Assembly (NCBI GenBank): GCA_964409635.1
Contig: CAYPEL010000164.1
Coordinates: 1 to 5,733 of the forward strand
Length of the DNA stretch: 5,733 nt
Direction: 5' to 3'
DNA from: CAYPEL01 sp964409635
Lineage (GTDB): Bacteria > Pseudomonadota > Gammaproteobacteria > DSM-19610
This document shows positions 1 through 5,417 of the stretch, one piece after another (positions within the stretch are counted from its first letter, which is position 1; every line of letters starts with the position of its first letter). The translations under genes were made by a program, and so were the position numbers. The notes beneath the pieces are model-generated. The model was not told the origin of the DNA. It searched no databases and saw nothing but the letters and a program-made list of their open reading frames with translations.

Positions 1-1057
1 ATATTTTTCGTAAGGTATCGATCGGCCGGCTGGATAATTCCTGATAGTGAATATCCATGCAGCGTGTTTCCCGGTCAGGTAGTTTAGCCAATACTACACT
101 CGCCTTGCGGGTTCCAGCAGACCAATAGGCCAGCACTTCCTGCCCTATAGCCTGTGGGTCAGTATGGTCACTAAAGGCGCTGCGCAGCACCTGCGTCAGG
201 TTTGCTACTGAAGGTAACACGTCTAACGGATCGCGGTGCAAATAGATAAACTTTGCATCCGGGTATACCTGCAGAATTACATCCAGTGCAAATAGGTGTG
301 CCGGCGCCTTAAGCACCCAACGAAGTGGCCTCGATCCTCCCTGGAGGTATTGCAGAAAACGGCGGTGATAGCGATACGAAGGCTCAAGATCAGCACTACC
401 AAGCCAGCGCTGATAACCGGGAACATCGCACAGCGTTACAAAAGCATCGCTCGTAAAGGCATAACTGGTCATCGCAATACACTCCTGAGGCGAACGTGAA
501 TCCAGCGGATGTATCACTTTAAACCCGGGCGCCAGCCAATAAAGCTGCTGCATGCGTTTTTGCGCTCTGGCAATACGCGAATCTGCACTGTCTGGTACTG
601 CACCTGGCGGCGGTGACGGGAACATCACTTCCCACCCGGCAGGCACTCTCAATCCCGGATCTGTTGCCAGCAAATTATGTAACAAGGTCGTTCCTGTGCG
701 TGGCAGACCGATGATAAAAACCGGTGATACGATACCGGACTCGTATAACTCAGGGTTACCTTTATAGTCGGCCTCAATCTTTAAGCGGGTTATCAGGGTG
801 TGCAGAATATCCTGGCGCATAGCGATCTTGCCAATAAAATTCAGCTTGGCTTCATGGGAGTATGAAGCCAGGAGTTTTTCCAAGGGCTGCATGAAGTCCT
901 GGGCGCCAAAATCATTGTGACCGGATTTTTTCTTCGCCTCATCCAGCAAGCCGTGCAGATCGAAATTGGTCATTTTTAACCGGCTGCTCCCTAGTAAGCG
1001 TCCACCATAATTCACAGAGTGAATAAGTGATTGCTTAATATTTATATCAGGAAACAT
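1..1057 (-). CDS. Sulfotransferase family protein (Sulfotransfer_3-like), C-terminus outside the window
   Basis: Likely PAPS-dependent sulfotransferase, moving a sulfuryl group from 3'-phosphoadenosine-5'-phosphosulfate to a hydroxyl or amine acceptor; the acceptor cannot be told. The frame reads open for 352 codons from an ATG at 1057 to the window edge. After a stretch that reads FIIGLPRTGTTLLHNLL, the 5'-phosphosulfate loop PRTGTT is at residues 119-124. A Lys-containing LKAPAH strand follows (K250), and the 3'-phosphate motif HRDPLDV, with its Arg, is at 274-280. An N-terminal MTNFDLHGLLDEA segment followed by NDFG is also usual for this family. Relatives are commonly near 380-400 aa, so perhaps 30-50 residues are missing. 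No good Shine-Dalgarno site precedes 1057; an internal ATG at 973 (residue 29) is the alternative start. It has no signal peptide or obvious membrane segment, so it is probably cytoplasmic. It is divergent from the secreted-protein gene at 1295. Family is sure; substrate is unknown. Confidence 0.9.
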   Translation of the reverse strand, partial: MFPDINIKQSLIHSVNYGGRLLGSSRLKMTNFDLHGLLDEAKKKSGHNDFGAQDFMQPLEKLLASYSHEAKLNFIGKIAMRQDILHTLITRLKIEADYKGNPELYESGIVSPVFIIGLPRTGTTLLHNLLATDPGLRVPAGWEVMFPSPPPGAVPDSADSRIARAQKRMQQLYWLAPGFKVIHPLDSRSPQECIAMTSYAFTSDAFVTLCDVPGYQRWLGSADLEPSYRYHRRFLQYLQGGSRPLRWVLKAPAHLFALDVILQVYPDAKFIYLHRDPLDVLPSVANLTQVLRSAFSDHTDPQAIGQEVLAYWSAGTRKASVVLAKLPDRETRCMDIHYQELSSRPIDTLRKI

Positions 1058-1102
1058 AACTGGATTTACGGATTATCCATTGTTAATAAAGAGAACGTAC
1101 AT

Positions 1103-1149
1103 CCCTACCACCACATAGGGTAACTTCCCGTAGGGTGGTGGAACCCACC
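1103..1149. repeat. Overlapping GC-rich inverted repeats (REP-like element or hairpin)
   Basis: Several perfect arms overlap and are mutually exclusive: CCCTAC (1103-1108) with GTAGGG (1130-1135), CCCTA (1103-1107) with TAGGG (1116-1120), CCACCAC (1108-1114) with GTGGTGG (1135-1141), and GGTGG (1134-1138) with CCACC (1145-1149). A GTAGGGTGG core followed by an ACCCACC-type partner is reminiscent of dispersed intergenic repeats in proteobacterial genomes, but that resemblance is from memory. There is no following T-run in either direction, so it is a poor candidate for an intrinsic terminator. It could also be a regulatory hairpin in a leader transcript. Confidence 0.4.
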
Positions 1150-1282
1150 AGAGGCCGCATGGCGATCCAGAAGTATTTTCCACGCATAAGCGTCAACAAC
1201 CTGTAACGCTACGCTTCTAGCAAATAAATGTTATTCTCTAATGCATCTCATTTAAAGATATTTATCAGAAACTGCTTCAATC

Positions 1283-1286
1283 GAGG
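1283..1286 (+). promoter_or_regulatory. Ribosome binding site of the choice-of-anchor B gene
   Basis: GAGG followed by AAAAGATC and then ATG at 1295 gives a spacing of 8 bases. It supports this ATG, which also places the signal peptide at the exact N-terminus. Confidence 0.7.
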
Positions 1287-1294
1287 AAAAGATC

Positions 1295-3433
1295 ATGCAG
1301 CAGGCCTTTGCAAGCCGCATCACTGTCACCTTAGCAAGCCTGGTTTTCCTTGCGGCCACTGCAGATGCACACGATAACCCCCTTTCGGAAAAAGGTAACC
1401 TGAGCCTGGGGGGTGGCGGTACTGGAGGACCTTTTGCCGCGCTTAATATTGAACTAACAGCACATCTGCCGCATGCCAGCATCGGTGGTTCCGGATCCAA
1501 CATCCGCGGGGCGGACATTTGGGGCTGGACCGATTCACTCGATAATAAAGAATATGCCCTGGTCAGCCGTACCGACGGCACAGCGTTTGTCGATATTTCT
1601 GATCCTTATAACCCCGTTTATCTTGGTTCACTGGCGACCCATACAGGTGTAACCGCCTGGCGTGATGTCAAAGTCTATGCGGATCATGCCTATATCGTTT
1701 CTGATAATAACGGCAGCCATGGCATGCAAATCTTTGATCTGACCAACCTGAGAAACATCACCAACCCGCCGGTTACATTTACTGAAACGGCACACTACAG
1801 CGGTGTTACAAAAGCCCACAATATCATGATCAATGAGTCCACCGGTTTCGCCTACATCGTCGGCGCCAACACATACAGCGGTGGACTGCATTTTCTTGAC
1901 CTCAGTGATCCGGTCAATCCCTTACTGGCGGGCGGCTACGCAGGTGATGGCTACACGCACGATACACAGGTTGTAACCTATCAGGGGCCGGATGCATTTT
2001 ATACCGGCAACGAGATAGCATTCAGTGCCAATGAAGACACTTTGACGGTTGTAGACGTGACCAGTAAAACAGCGCCCGTTATGTTAGCGCGCGTGCCTTA
2101 TCTAAATTCATCTTATACCCATCAGGGCTGGTTGACAGAAGATCAGGCTTACTTCCTTTCCAACGATGAACTGGATGAATACAACAACCCTAATATTAAT
2201 TTTACCCGCACCCATATCTGGGACGTCTCGGATCTGGATAATCCCTTCCACCTCGGCTTCTACGAAGCGCAGGTTCAGTCTATCGATCATAACTTGTATG
2301 TTCACAACGGACTGATCTTCACCGCTAACTACACCACGGGGCTGCGTGTACTGGAACCGGTAGACCTTGCCAATGCACAATTACAGGAAGTGGCCTATAT
2401 TGATACCCACCCAGCGAAAGATTCCCTGACGTCTTTCGATGGCGCCTGGAGTGTCTATCCCTATTTCCCAAGCGGTAGCATTATCATCGGTGACCGCGAT
2501 GAAGGGCTGGTGATAGTGCGCCTCATACAGGCTGATCTGAATATACAACTACCATCACCACCCCCAGATCCAGTCGTAGAAACAGAGTTATTTACCTATA
2601 CCTTGACAGTGACCAACCAGGGGCCGGATGCAGCCAATCAGGTACAACTAACAAATGTGTTACCGGGCGGGCTTAGCTTCGTTGCTGCCTCACCGGGACA
2701 AGGAAGCTGTATACATACGGCAGGAACGATTACATGCGATCTCGGTGTCCTCGCAAACAGTGCCAGTACCAACGTTCAAATTGACCTGAGCGCGGATATA
2801 CCAGGCTCTCAGTTACAAACCTTGCAGGTCAGTGCAACTGAAGTCGAACCCACACACGCTGACAATGAATTACTCCTGCCGGTAGAAGTTCTGGCGGATC
2901 AGGATGGTGATGGGTTTGCCGATATCAATGACAACTGCCCTGCCATTTCCAATCCAACTCAACTCGACACCGATAGTGACGGTGCAGGCGATGTCTGTGA
3001 TTCGGACATCGATGGTGATGGTCTTGACAATACATTGGAATCACAGATCGGAACCAATCCACTGCTGACAGATACCGACGGTGATGGACTGGATGACTAT
3101 TCAGAAGTCGCCTATGACGGTGATCCATTGAATTACACGCCGGGACAGGATACTGATCCTTTATCGGCAGATACCGACGGCGACGGGCTGATCGACGGCA
3201 GCGACCCGATTCCCTTGCAGTTCAACTTTGCCGATGGTGACCTCGCGCCCCTGGGCGCCCCGGACGGAATCATTAATGGCGCGGATATATTAATCGCAAC
3301 GCGTCTTGCGCTGGGTACATTGACTGCAGGAAATCTGCAACTTGCGCATGGTGATGTCTACCCGCCCGGCGCGCCGGATGGCTTGATTAATATTCAGGAT
3401 TTAACGTTAATGATGCAGTTGGTTCTACAATAA
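1295..3433 (+). CDS. Secreted choice-of-anchor B family protein with DUF11, thrombospondin type 3 and dockerin-like repeats
   Basis: A 712-residue exported protein of unknown function, probably cell-surface or extracellular. Residues 1-25 form a Sec signal peptide (Arg8, a hydrophobic core, predicted cleavage after ADA). Residues about 45-411 match the choice-of-anchor B domain: repeated blades with LVIVD-like pieces such as FVDISDPYNPVYLGS, FLDLSDPVNPLLAGG and IWDVSDLDNPFHLGF, and the conserved KAHNIMINE and YTHDTQVV stretches. Residues 413-534 are a DUF11 domain (YTLTVTNQGPDAANQV, then a C-x-C-like Cys pair). Residues 535-644 are Asp-rich, calcium-binding thrombospondin type 3 repeats. Residues 648-674 and 686-712 are two dockerin-like repeats ending at the stop. 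There is no LPxTG, PEP-CTERM or similar sorting tail. In this family the propeller-like domain is known to be joined to varied C-terminal anchoring modules. The gene stands alone, with convergent or divergent neighbours on each side. Domain calls are firm; the role (binding, adhesion or hydrolysis) is not known. Confidence 0.9.
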   Translation: MQQAFASRITVTLASLVFLAATADAHDNPLSEKGNLSLGGGGTGGPFAALNIELTAHLPHASIGGSGSNIRGADIWGWTDSLDNKEYALVSRTDGTAFVDISDPYNPVYLGSLATHTGVTAWRDVKVYADHAYIVSDNNGSHGMQIFDLTNLRNITNPPVTFTETAHYSGVTKAHNIMINESTGFAYIVGANTYSGGLHFLDLSDPVNPLLAGGYAGDGYTHDTQVVTYQGPDAFYTGNEIAFSANEDTLTVVDVTSKTAPVMLARVPYLNSSYTHQGWLTEDQAYFLSNDELDEYNNPNINFTRTHIWDVSDLDNPFHLGFYEAQVQSIDHNLYVHNGLIFTANYTTGLRVLEPVDLANAQLQEVAYIDTHPAKDSLTSFDGAWSVYPYFPSGSIIIGDRDEGLVIVRLIQADLNIQLPSPPPDPVVETELFTYTLTVTNQGPDAANQVQLTNVLPGGLSFVAASPGQGSCIHTAGTITCDLGVLANSASTNVQIDLSADIPGSQLQTLQVSATEVEPTHADNELLLPVEVLADQDGDGFADINDNCPAISNPTQLDTDSDGAGDVCDSDIDGDGLDNTLESQIGTNPLLTDTDGDGLDDYSEVAYDGDPLNYTPGQDTDPLSADTDGDGLIDGSDPIPLQFNFADGDLAPLGAPDGIINGADILIATRLALGTLTAGNLQLAHGDVYPPGAPDGLINIQDLTLMMQLVLQ
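2897..3226 (+). repeat. Coding repeats: thrombospondin type 3 calcium-binding motifs
   Basis: Within the 712-aa protein, five DxDxDG-type units are seen: DQDGDGFADINDNCP (535-549), DTDSDGAGDVCD, DIDGDGLDNTLE, DTDGDGLDDYSE and DTDGDGLIDGSD (ending at residue 637). At the DNA level the unit recurs as near-identical GATACCGACGGTGATGG-like stretches, which makes the segment prone to unit gain or loss. By family knowledge the Asp side chains bind Ca2+ and the segment forms a stiff, calcium-dependent linker between the binding domain and the C-terminal repeats. Confidence 0.85.
3236..3430 (+). repeat. Two dockerin-like 27-residue repeats at the protein C-terminus
   Basis: Residues 648-674 and 686-712 align without gaps over 27 positions with 13 identities, sharing a GD..P.GAPDG.IN..D frame followed by a hydrophobic helix. 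This is the layout of a dockerin type I duplicated F-hand, with Asp/Asn calcium ligands (GD, PDG, N, D). The second copy ends directly at the stop codon. Dockerins bind cohesins in cellulosomes, but dockerin-like tails of this kind also occur in bacteria without cellulosomes, so partner binding here is not established. Confidence 0.75.
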
Positions 3434-3827
3434 CGATATTGTGCTGACGCGCAAAGCCTTCTTCGTATTTTTTCAATGGCACTGAAAATACTAAAACAGA
3501 TAAATTGAACGAAATACTTGGACTTGAAGAGGTTGTTATTGGAGATCTTATACTTGTAGAAGTAACGATGCTAACCTTGCCCTGCTCCTAGCCTTCGGCT
3601 CTGCGAATACCTGGCAGGAGGACTTGCACCTCCCTAGTTTTGTGCCATGCCCGGCACACACGCCCTCATCAGGGGCTGGCGGTTTGAAAGCACGGAACTT
3701 AAAGCTACAATATACTAACAGAATGCACAAAACTGAAATCAACCGCTGAGTTAGTCAGTCCCTTGCATGTACTTGTTAGCTGTGGTGGTCACCTTCGGGT
3801 AAAATTAAATCTATTGGCATATTCGGT
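3434..3827. other. Gene-free convergent spacer, AT-rich flanks around a GC-rich hairpin block
   Basis: The 394 bases separate the 3' ends of the choice-of-anchor B gene (plus) and the LysR gene (minus). The only open frame of note (minus strand, 3742 to 3548, 64 codons) has no family signature or ribosome binding site and overlaps the hairpins, so I do not call it a gene. No classic GC-stem plus T-run terminator is visible for either gene. A weak AT-rich arm pair, TTTTCA with TGAAAA around 3466-3488, and a TACTT/AAGTA hairpin (3551-3564) lie just after the plus-strand gene. An ACC-TTCG-GGT tetraloop hairpin (3791-3800) lies just after the LysR gene. The central block 3571-3690 is listed separately. 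Confidence 0.6.
3571..3690 (-). ncRNA. Cluster of perfect hairpins, possible remnant of a structured RNA such as a group II intron
   Basis: Five short stems follow one another: AGCC-TTC-GGCT (3590-3600), GGAGG with a 7-base loop and CCTCC (3617-3633), TGTGCC with a 6-base loop and GGCACA (3641-3658), CCCT-CATC-AGGG (3663-3674), and an alternative CGCC/GGCG pair (3661-3681) around the last. Stem density this high is unlike the AT-rich DNA on both sides. On the minus strand the middle stem reads GGAGGTGCAAGTCCTCC, a pattern that recalls the GTGCAAGTCC arms of bacterial group II intron RNA. That similarity is from memory and unverified. No reverse transcriptase frame and no clear domain V is present, so if it is an intron it is a fragment. 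Alternatives are another mobile-element end or an unknown small RNA. Confidence 0.3.
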
Positions 3828-4715
3828 TTATGCTGACAATTCTTGAGCAAGAAAATCTATCAACAACCTAACTCTTCGAGATAAATTCCGATTCAGAGGG
3901 TAGATAGCAGAAATAGAAACGGCAGGAAGATAGTAATCCTCAAGCAGTAAACAAAGCTCGTTTTTATCAATGTGATGTTTGAACATAATACTAGGACCAA
4001 AGCAAACTCCCATGCCTTTAAGCGCGCCATTGAGAATATACTGACCATCATTACAACTTAAGCTACCTTGTACATTGACAGTGATTGTTTCACCACTGGG
4101 TAAACGAAAAGGCCACTGTCGACTTAGTTGTGAAGCGCTGTAAATTAAACAATTGTGCTGTGTAAGCTCTTTAGGCTGACTAGGTACGCCATGTTGCTCT
4201 ATGTATTTCTGAGATGCTACTACTTGAAATTTACAATCAACCAGTTTGCGACACATCATTGTTGAATCTTCTAACTCACCAATTCTCAATGCTAAATCAA
4301 TACTCTCTTCTATCAAGTCTACATTGCTTCCACTCGTAATAATTTCCAGTTCAATATCTTGATATTCATTCTGAAACTTGATCAGTACCGATCCAGCTTC
4401 AGACAATACAAAACTCTGCGGAATAGTGAGCTTAATTACCCCGCTAGGCTGGTCATGACTATCCATTACTTCGGCTTTAGCCTTATCTGCTTCCGCCATA
4501 ATCAACTTACAGTGTTGGTAATATTGTTCGCCATCATGAGACAAGCTTAGTTTACGTGTCGTTCGATACAATAAACGAGTACCTAGCTCATTCTCTAGTT
4601 GCGACACCTGCTTGCTAACATACGATTTTGAAAGCCCGAGTTGCTCGGCAGCAGCCGTGAAGCTGCCTGTTTTTACGGTAAAGGTAAAAGCTTCCATATA
4701 GTTTAAAATACTCAT
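3828..4715 (-). CDS. LysR-family transcriptional regulator
   Basis: A DNA-binding regulator of 295 residues, the usual LysR length. The winged helix-turn-helix is at about residues 4-62: FTFTVKTGSFTAAAEQLGLS leads into the recognition helix KSYVSKQVSQLENELG, then the wing TRLLYRTTRKLSLS. The periplasmic-binding-like effector domain spans about 90-290, opening with PSGVIKLTIP and including DLALRIGELEDS. The pattern fits the CrgA/DsdC-like subgroup; the inducer is unknown. I chose the ATG at 4715 (MSILNYMEAF) because LysR proteins begin a few residues before the HTH and a weak GAGA lies 6 bases upstream. The frame is open back to an ATG at 4817, but that start would add 34 residues unlike any LysR N-terminus and would overlap the start of the divergent cytochrome gene; 4727 is also possible. 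By the usual LysR arrangement it probably controls itself and the divergent cytochrome b561 / metallo-hydrolase genes. GC is lower than in the left half of the window. Confidence 0.9.
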   Translation of the reverse strand: MSILNYMEAFTFTVKTGSFTAAAEQLGLSKSYVSKQVSQLENELGTRLLYRTTRKLSLSHDGEQYYQHCKLIMAEADKAKAEVMDSHDQPSGVIKLTIPQSFVLSEAGSVLIKFQNEYQDIELEIITSGSNVDLIEESIDLALRIGELEDSTMMCRKLVDCKFQVVASQKYIEQHGVPSQPKELTQHNCLIYSASQLSRQWPFRLPSGETITVNVQGSLSCNDGQYILNGALKGMGVCFGPSIMFKHHIDKNELCLLLEDYYLPAVSISAIYPLNRNLSRRVRLLIDFLAQELSA

Positions 4716-4778
4716 ATTAGATCTCATTAGGAAACAATAATGTGACAATAAAGCTATATTAAACACTAGCAGGGTTAA

Positions 4779-4801
4779 ATATGATACTGATAAGTTCATA
4801 T
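4779..4801. promoter_or_regulatory. Interrupted palindrome ATATGA-N11-TCATAT, candidate operator
   Basis: Perfect 6-base arms are at 4779-4784 and 4796-4801, separated by 11 bases. The left arm overlaps the candidate -10 TATGAT, and the right arm ends 14 bases before the cytochrome b561 ATG. A protein bound here would cover the promoter and come close to the ribosome binding site, which suggests repression in at least one state. It is not the textbook T-N11-A LysR box, so which protein binds it is inferred from position only. Confidence 0.4.
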
Positions 4802-4804
4802 CGC

Positions 4805-4808
4805 AGGA
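4805..4808 (+). promoter_or_regulatory. Ribosome binding site of cytochrome b561
   Basis: AGGA lies 7 bases before the ATG at 4816. It confirms that start and argues that this DNA is leader for the plus-strand gene and not LysR coding sequence. Confidence 0.65.
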
Positions 4809-4815
4809 ATTCAAC

Positions 4816-5340
4816 ATGAAACGCTATCACCCCGCCCTAGTCAGTTTGCATTGGCTACTCACTGTTTTAATAGTAGTTTCCTTGTTTATGGGCAGCAACA
4901 TTCTGAGTCAAATCCCTAACGACAATCCTGAGAAGTTATTTGCTTTAAAGATGCATATGATTTCAGGTTTTATCATCCTTGTATTAATGATTGTCCGAGT
5001 CATCGTCAGAAAGGTTACTGAGAAGCCTGCTGCTGCGGACACTGGAAATGCCGTACTGAATAAAGCGGGTACTGTTGCGCACTACCTTCTCTATCTACTT
5101 GTTTTCGGAATGGTGGGTAGCGGTATGGCAACAGCTGTTATTAGTGGCTTACCTGACATTGTATTTAATAATAGTGGCGTCGCTTTACCTGAAGATTTTA
5201 ATCACATTCTTCCGCGACTTTTTCATGGTGTTATCGCAAAAGTATTGTTTGCAATGATTTTTTTACACGTGTTAGCCACTTTGTACCACCAGTTTGTGCG
5301 AAAAGACAGCCTCATATCACGCATGTGGTTTGGTAAATAA
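4816..5340 (+). CDS. Cytochrome b561, di-heme membrane electron carrier
   Basis: A 174-residue integral membrane protein of the bacterial cytochrome b561 family (CybB-like), close to the E. coli CybB length. The family carries electrons from quinol through two b hemes in the inner membrane. Four membrane helices are visible at about residues 8-28, 45-65, 87-110 and 135-158. The opening RYHPALVSLHW and the closing FLHVLATLYHQFVRKDSLISRM are family hallmarks. Candidate axial heme ligands are H12 and H47 in helices 1 and 2 with H137 and H151 in helix 4; H89 sits in helix 3. By analogy with CybB the likely pairs are H12/H151 and H47/H137. It starts at an ATG with AGGA 7 bases upstream, diverges from the LysR gene, and is followed after 77 bases by an exported metallo-hydrolase, probably in the same transcript. 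Its electron acceptor is not known. Confidence 0.92.
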   Translation: MKRYHPALVSLHWLLTVLIVVSLFMGSNILSQIPNDNPEKLFALKMHMISGFIILVLMIVRVIVRKVTEKPAAADTGNAVLNKAGTVAHYLLYLLVFGMVGSGMATAVISGLPDIVFNNSGVALPEDFNHILPRLFHGVIAKVLFAMIFLHVLATLYHQFVRKDSLISRMWFGK

Positions 5341-5417
5341 ACCGTAAAACTGTATTAAAGATCTAGTGGAGAATGAAAAAGTATAGTTCAAGAATGTTAC
5401 AAAAAAGGAGAGTAATG
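5341..5417 (+). other. Intergenic spacer within the probable cytochrome b561 / metallo-hydrolase operon
   Basis: The 77 bases hold no terminator-like hairpin, which supports co-transcription. A TATAGT hexamer (5382-5387) resembles a -10 box but has no -35 partner at 16-18 bases, so a separate promoter is possible but weak. Confidence 0.45.
5407..5410 (+). promoter_or_regulatory. Ribosome binding site deciding the metallo-hydrolase start
   Basis: GGAG after a run of six A sits 4 bases before the first and 7 bases before the second of two adjacent ATGs (5415 and 5418). The 7-base spacing favours 5418. An in-frame upstream ATG at 5373 has a GGAG only one base away, which is too close to work well. 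Confidence 0.6.

Larger units (their letters stand above)
1058..1294. other. Divergent intergenic region with inverted repeats
   Basis: This is the 237-base spacer between the sulfotransferase (minus) and the choice-of-anchor B gene (plus), so it must hold both promoters. I see no convincing -35/-10 pair. On the minus strand a GATAAT hexamer (1077 to 1072) lies close to the sulfotransferase start but without a matching -35. On the plus strand the stretch 1225-1265 is AT-rich (TAAAGAT, TATTTAT) and could contain the promoter of the downstream gene. A GC-rich inverted-repeat cluster at 1103-1149 is listed separately. I see no small gene here. Confidence 0.6.
4716..4815. promoter_or_regulatory. 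Divergent promoter region between the LysR gene and cytochrome b561
   Basis: The 100 AT-rich bases between the chosen LysR start and the cytochrome b561 start must hold both promoters. On the plus strand, TATGAT (4780-4785) is a one-mismatch -10 hexamer, but the region 16-18 bases upstream has no good -35, as expected for an activator-dependent promoter. No convincing minus-strand promoter was found. The layout, a LysR gene divergent from its target, is the classic one for this family. Confidence 0.55.

Noticed and set aside
296..767. Two small plus-strand open frames (296-499 and 552-767)
   Set aside because: Both lie inside the sulfotransferase gene on the opposite strand, which shows clear PAPS-binding motifs; they have no family signature of their own.
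1252..3128. Four minus-strand open frames between 1252 and 3128
   Set aside because: They are antisense to the secreted multi-domain protein, with repetitive His/Arg-rich translations (2925-3128) that come from its Asp-rich repeats.
3434..3500. Intrinsic terminator after the choice-of-anchor B gene
   Set aside because: There is a T-run near 3463-3469 but no GC-rich stem before it; the only arms (TTTTCA/TGAAAA) are AT-only and include the T-run itself.
3617..3633. GGAGG-ACTTGCA-CCTCC as the anticodon arm of a tRNA
   Set aside because: The 5-bp stem with a 7-base loop fits, but loop position 33 is C instead of T, and no D-arm, T-arm or acceptor stem can be built around it.
3548..3742. 64-codon minus-strand frame in the convergent spacer
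   Set aside because: It has no ribosome binding site or domain, and its composition comes from the hairpin block, so it is better explained as structured RNA or repeat DNA.
3741..3800. Integron attC-like GTTAG motifs near 3750 and 3775
   Set aside because: The GTTAGTC and GTTAGCT copies do not match the GTTRRRY core and no complementary RYYYAAC arm is placed to form an attC hairpin.
4359..4550. 63-codon plus-strand frame
   Set aside because: It is antisense to the effector domain of the LysR gene and has no start context or signature.
5075..5257. 60-codon plus-strand frame inside cytochrome b561
   Set aside because: It is an out-of-frame shadow of a hydrophobic membrane gene; the real frame has the conserved histidines.
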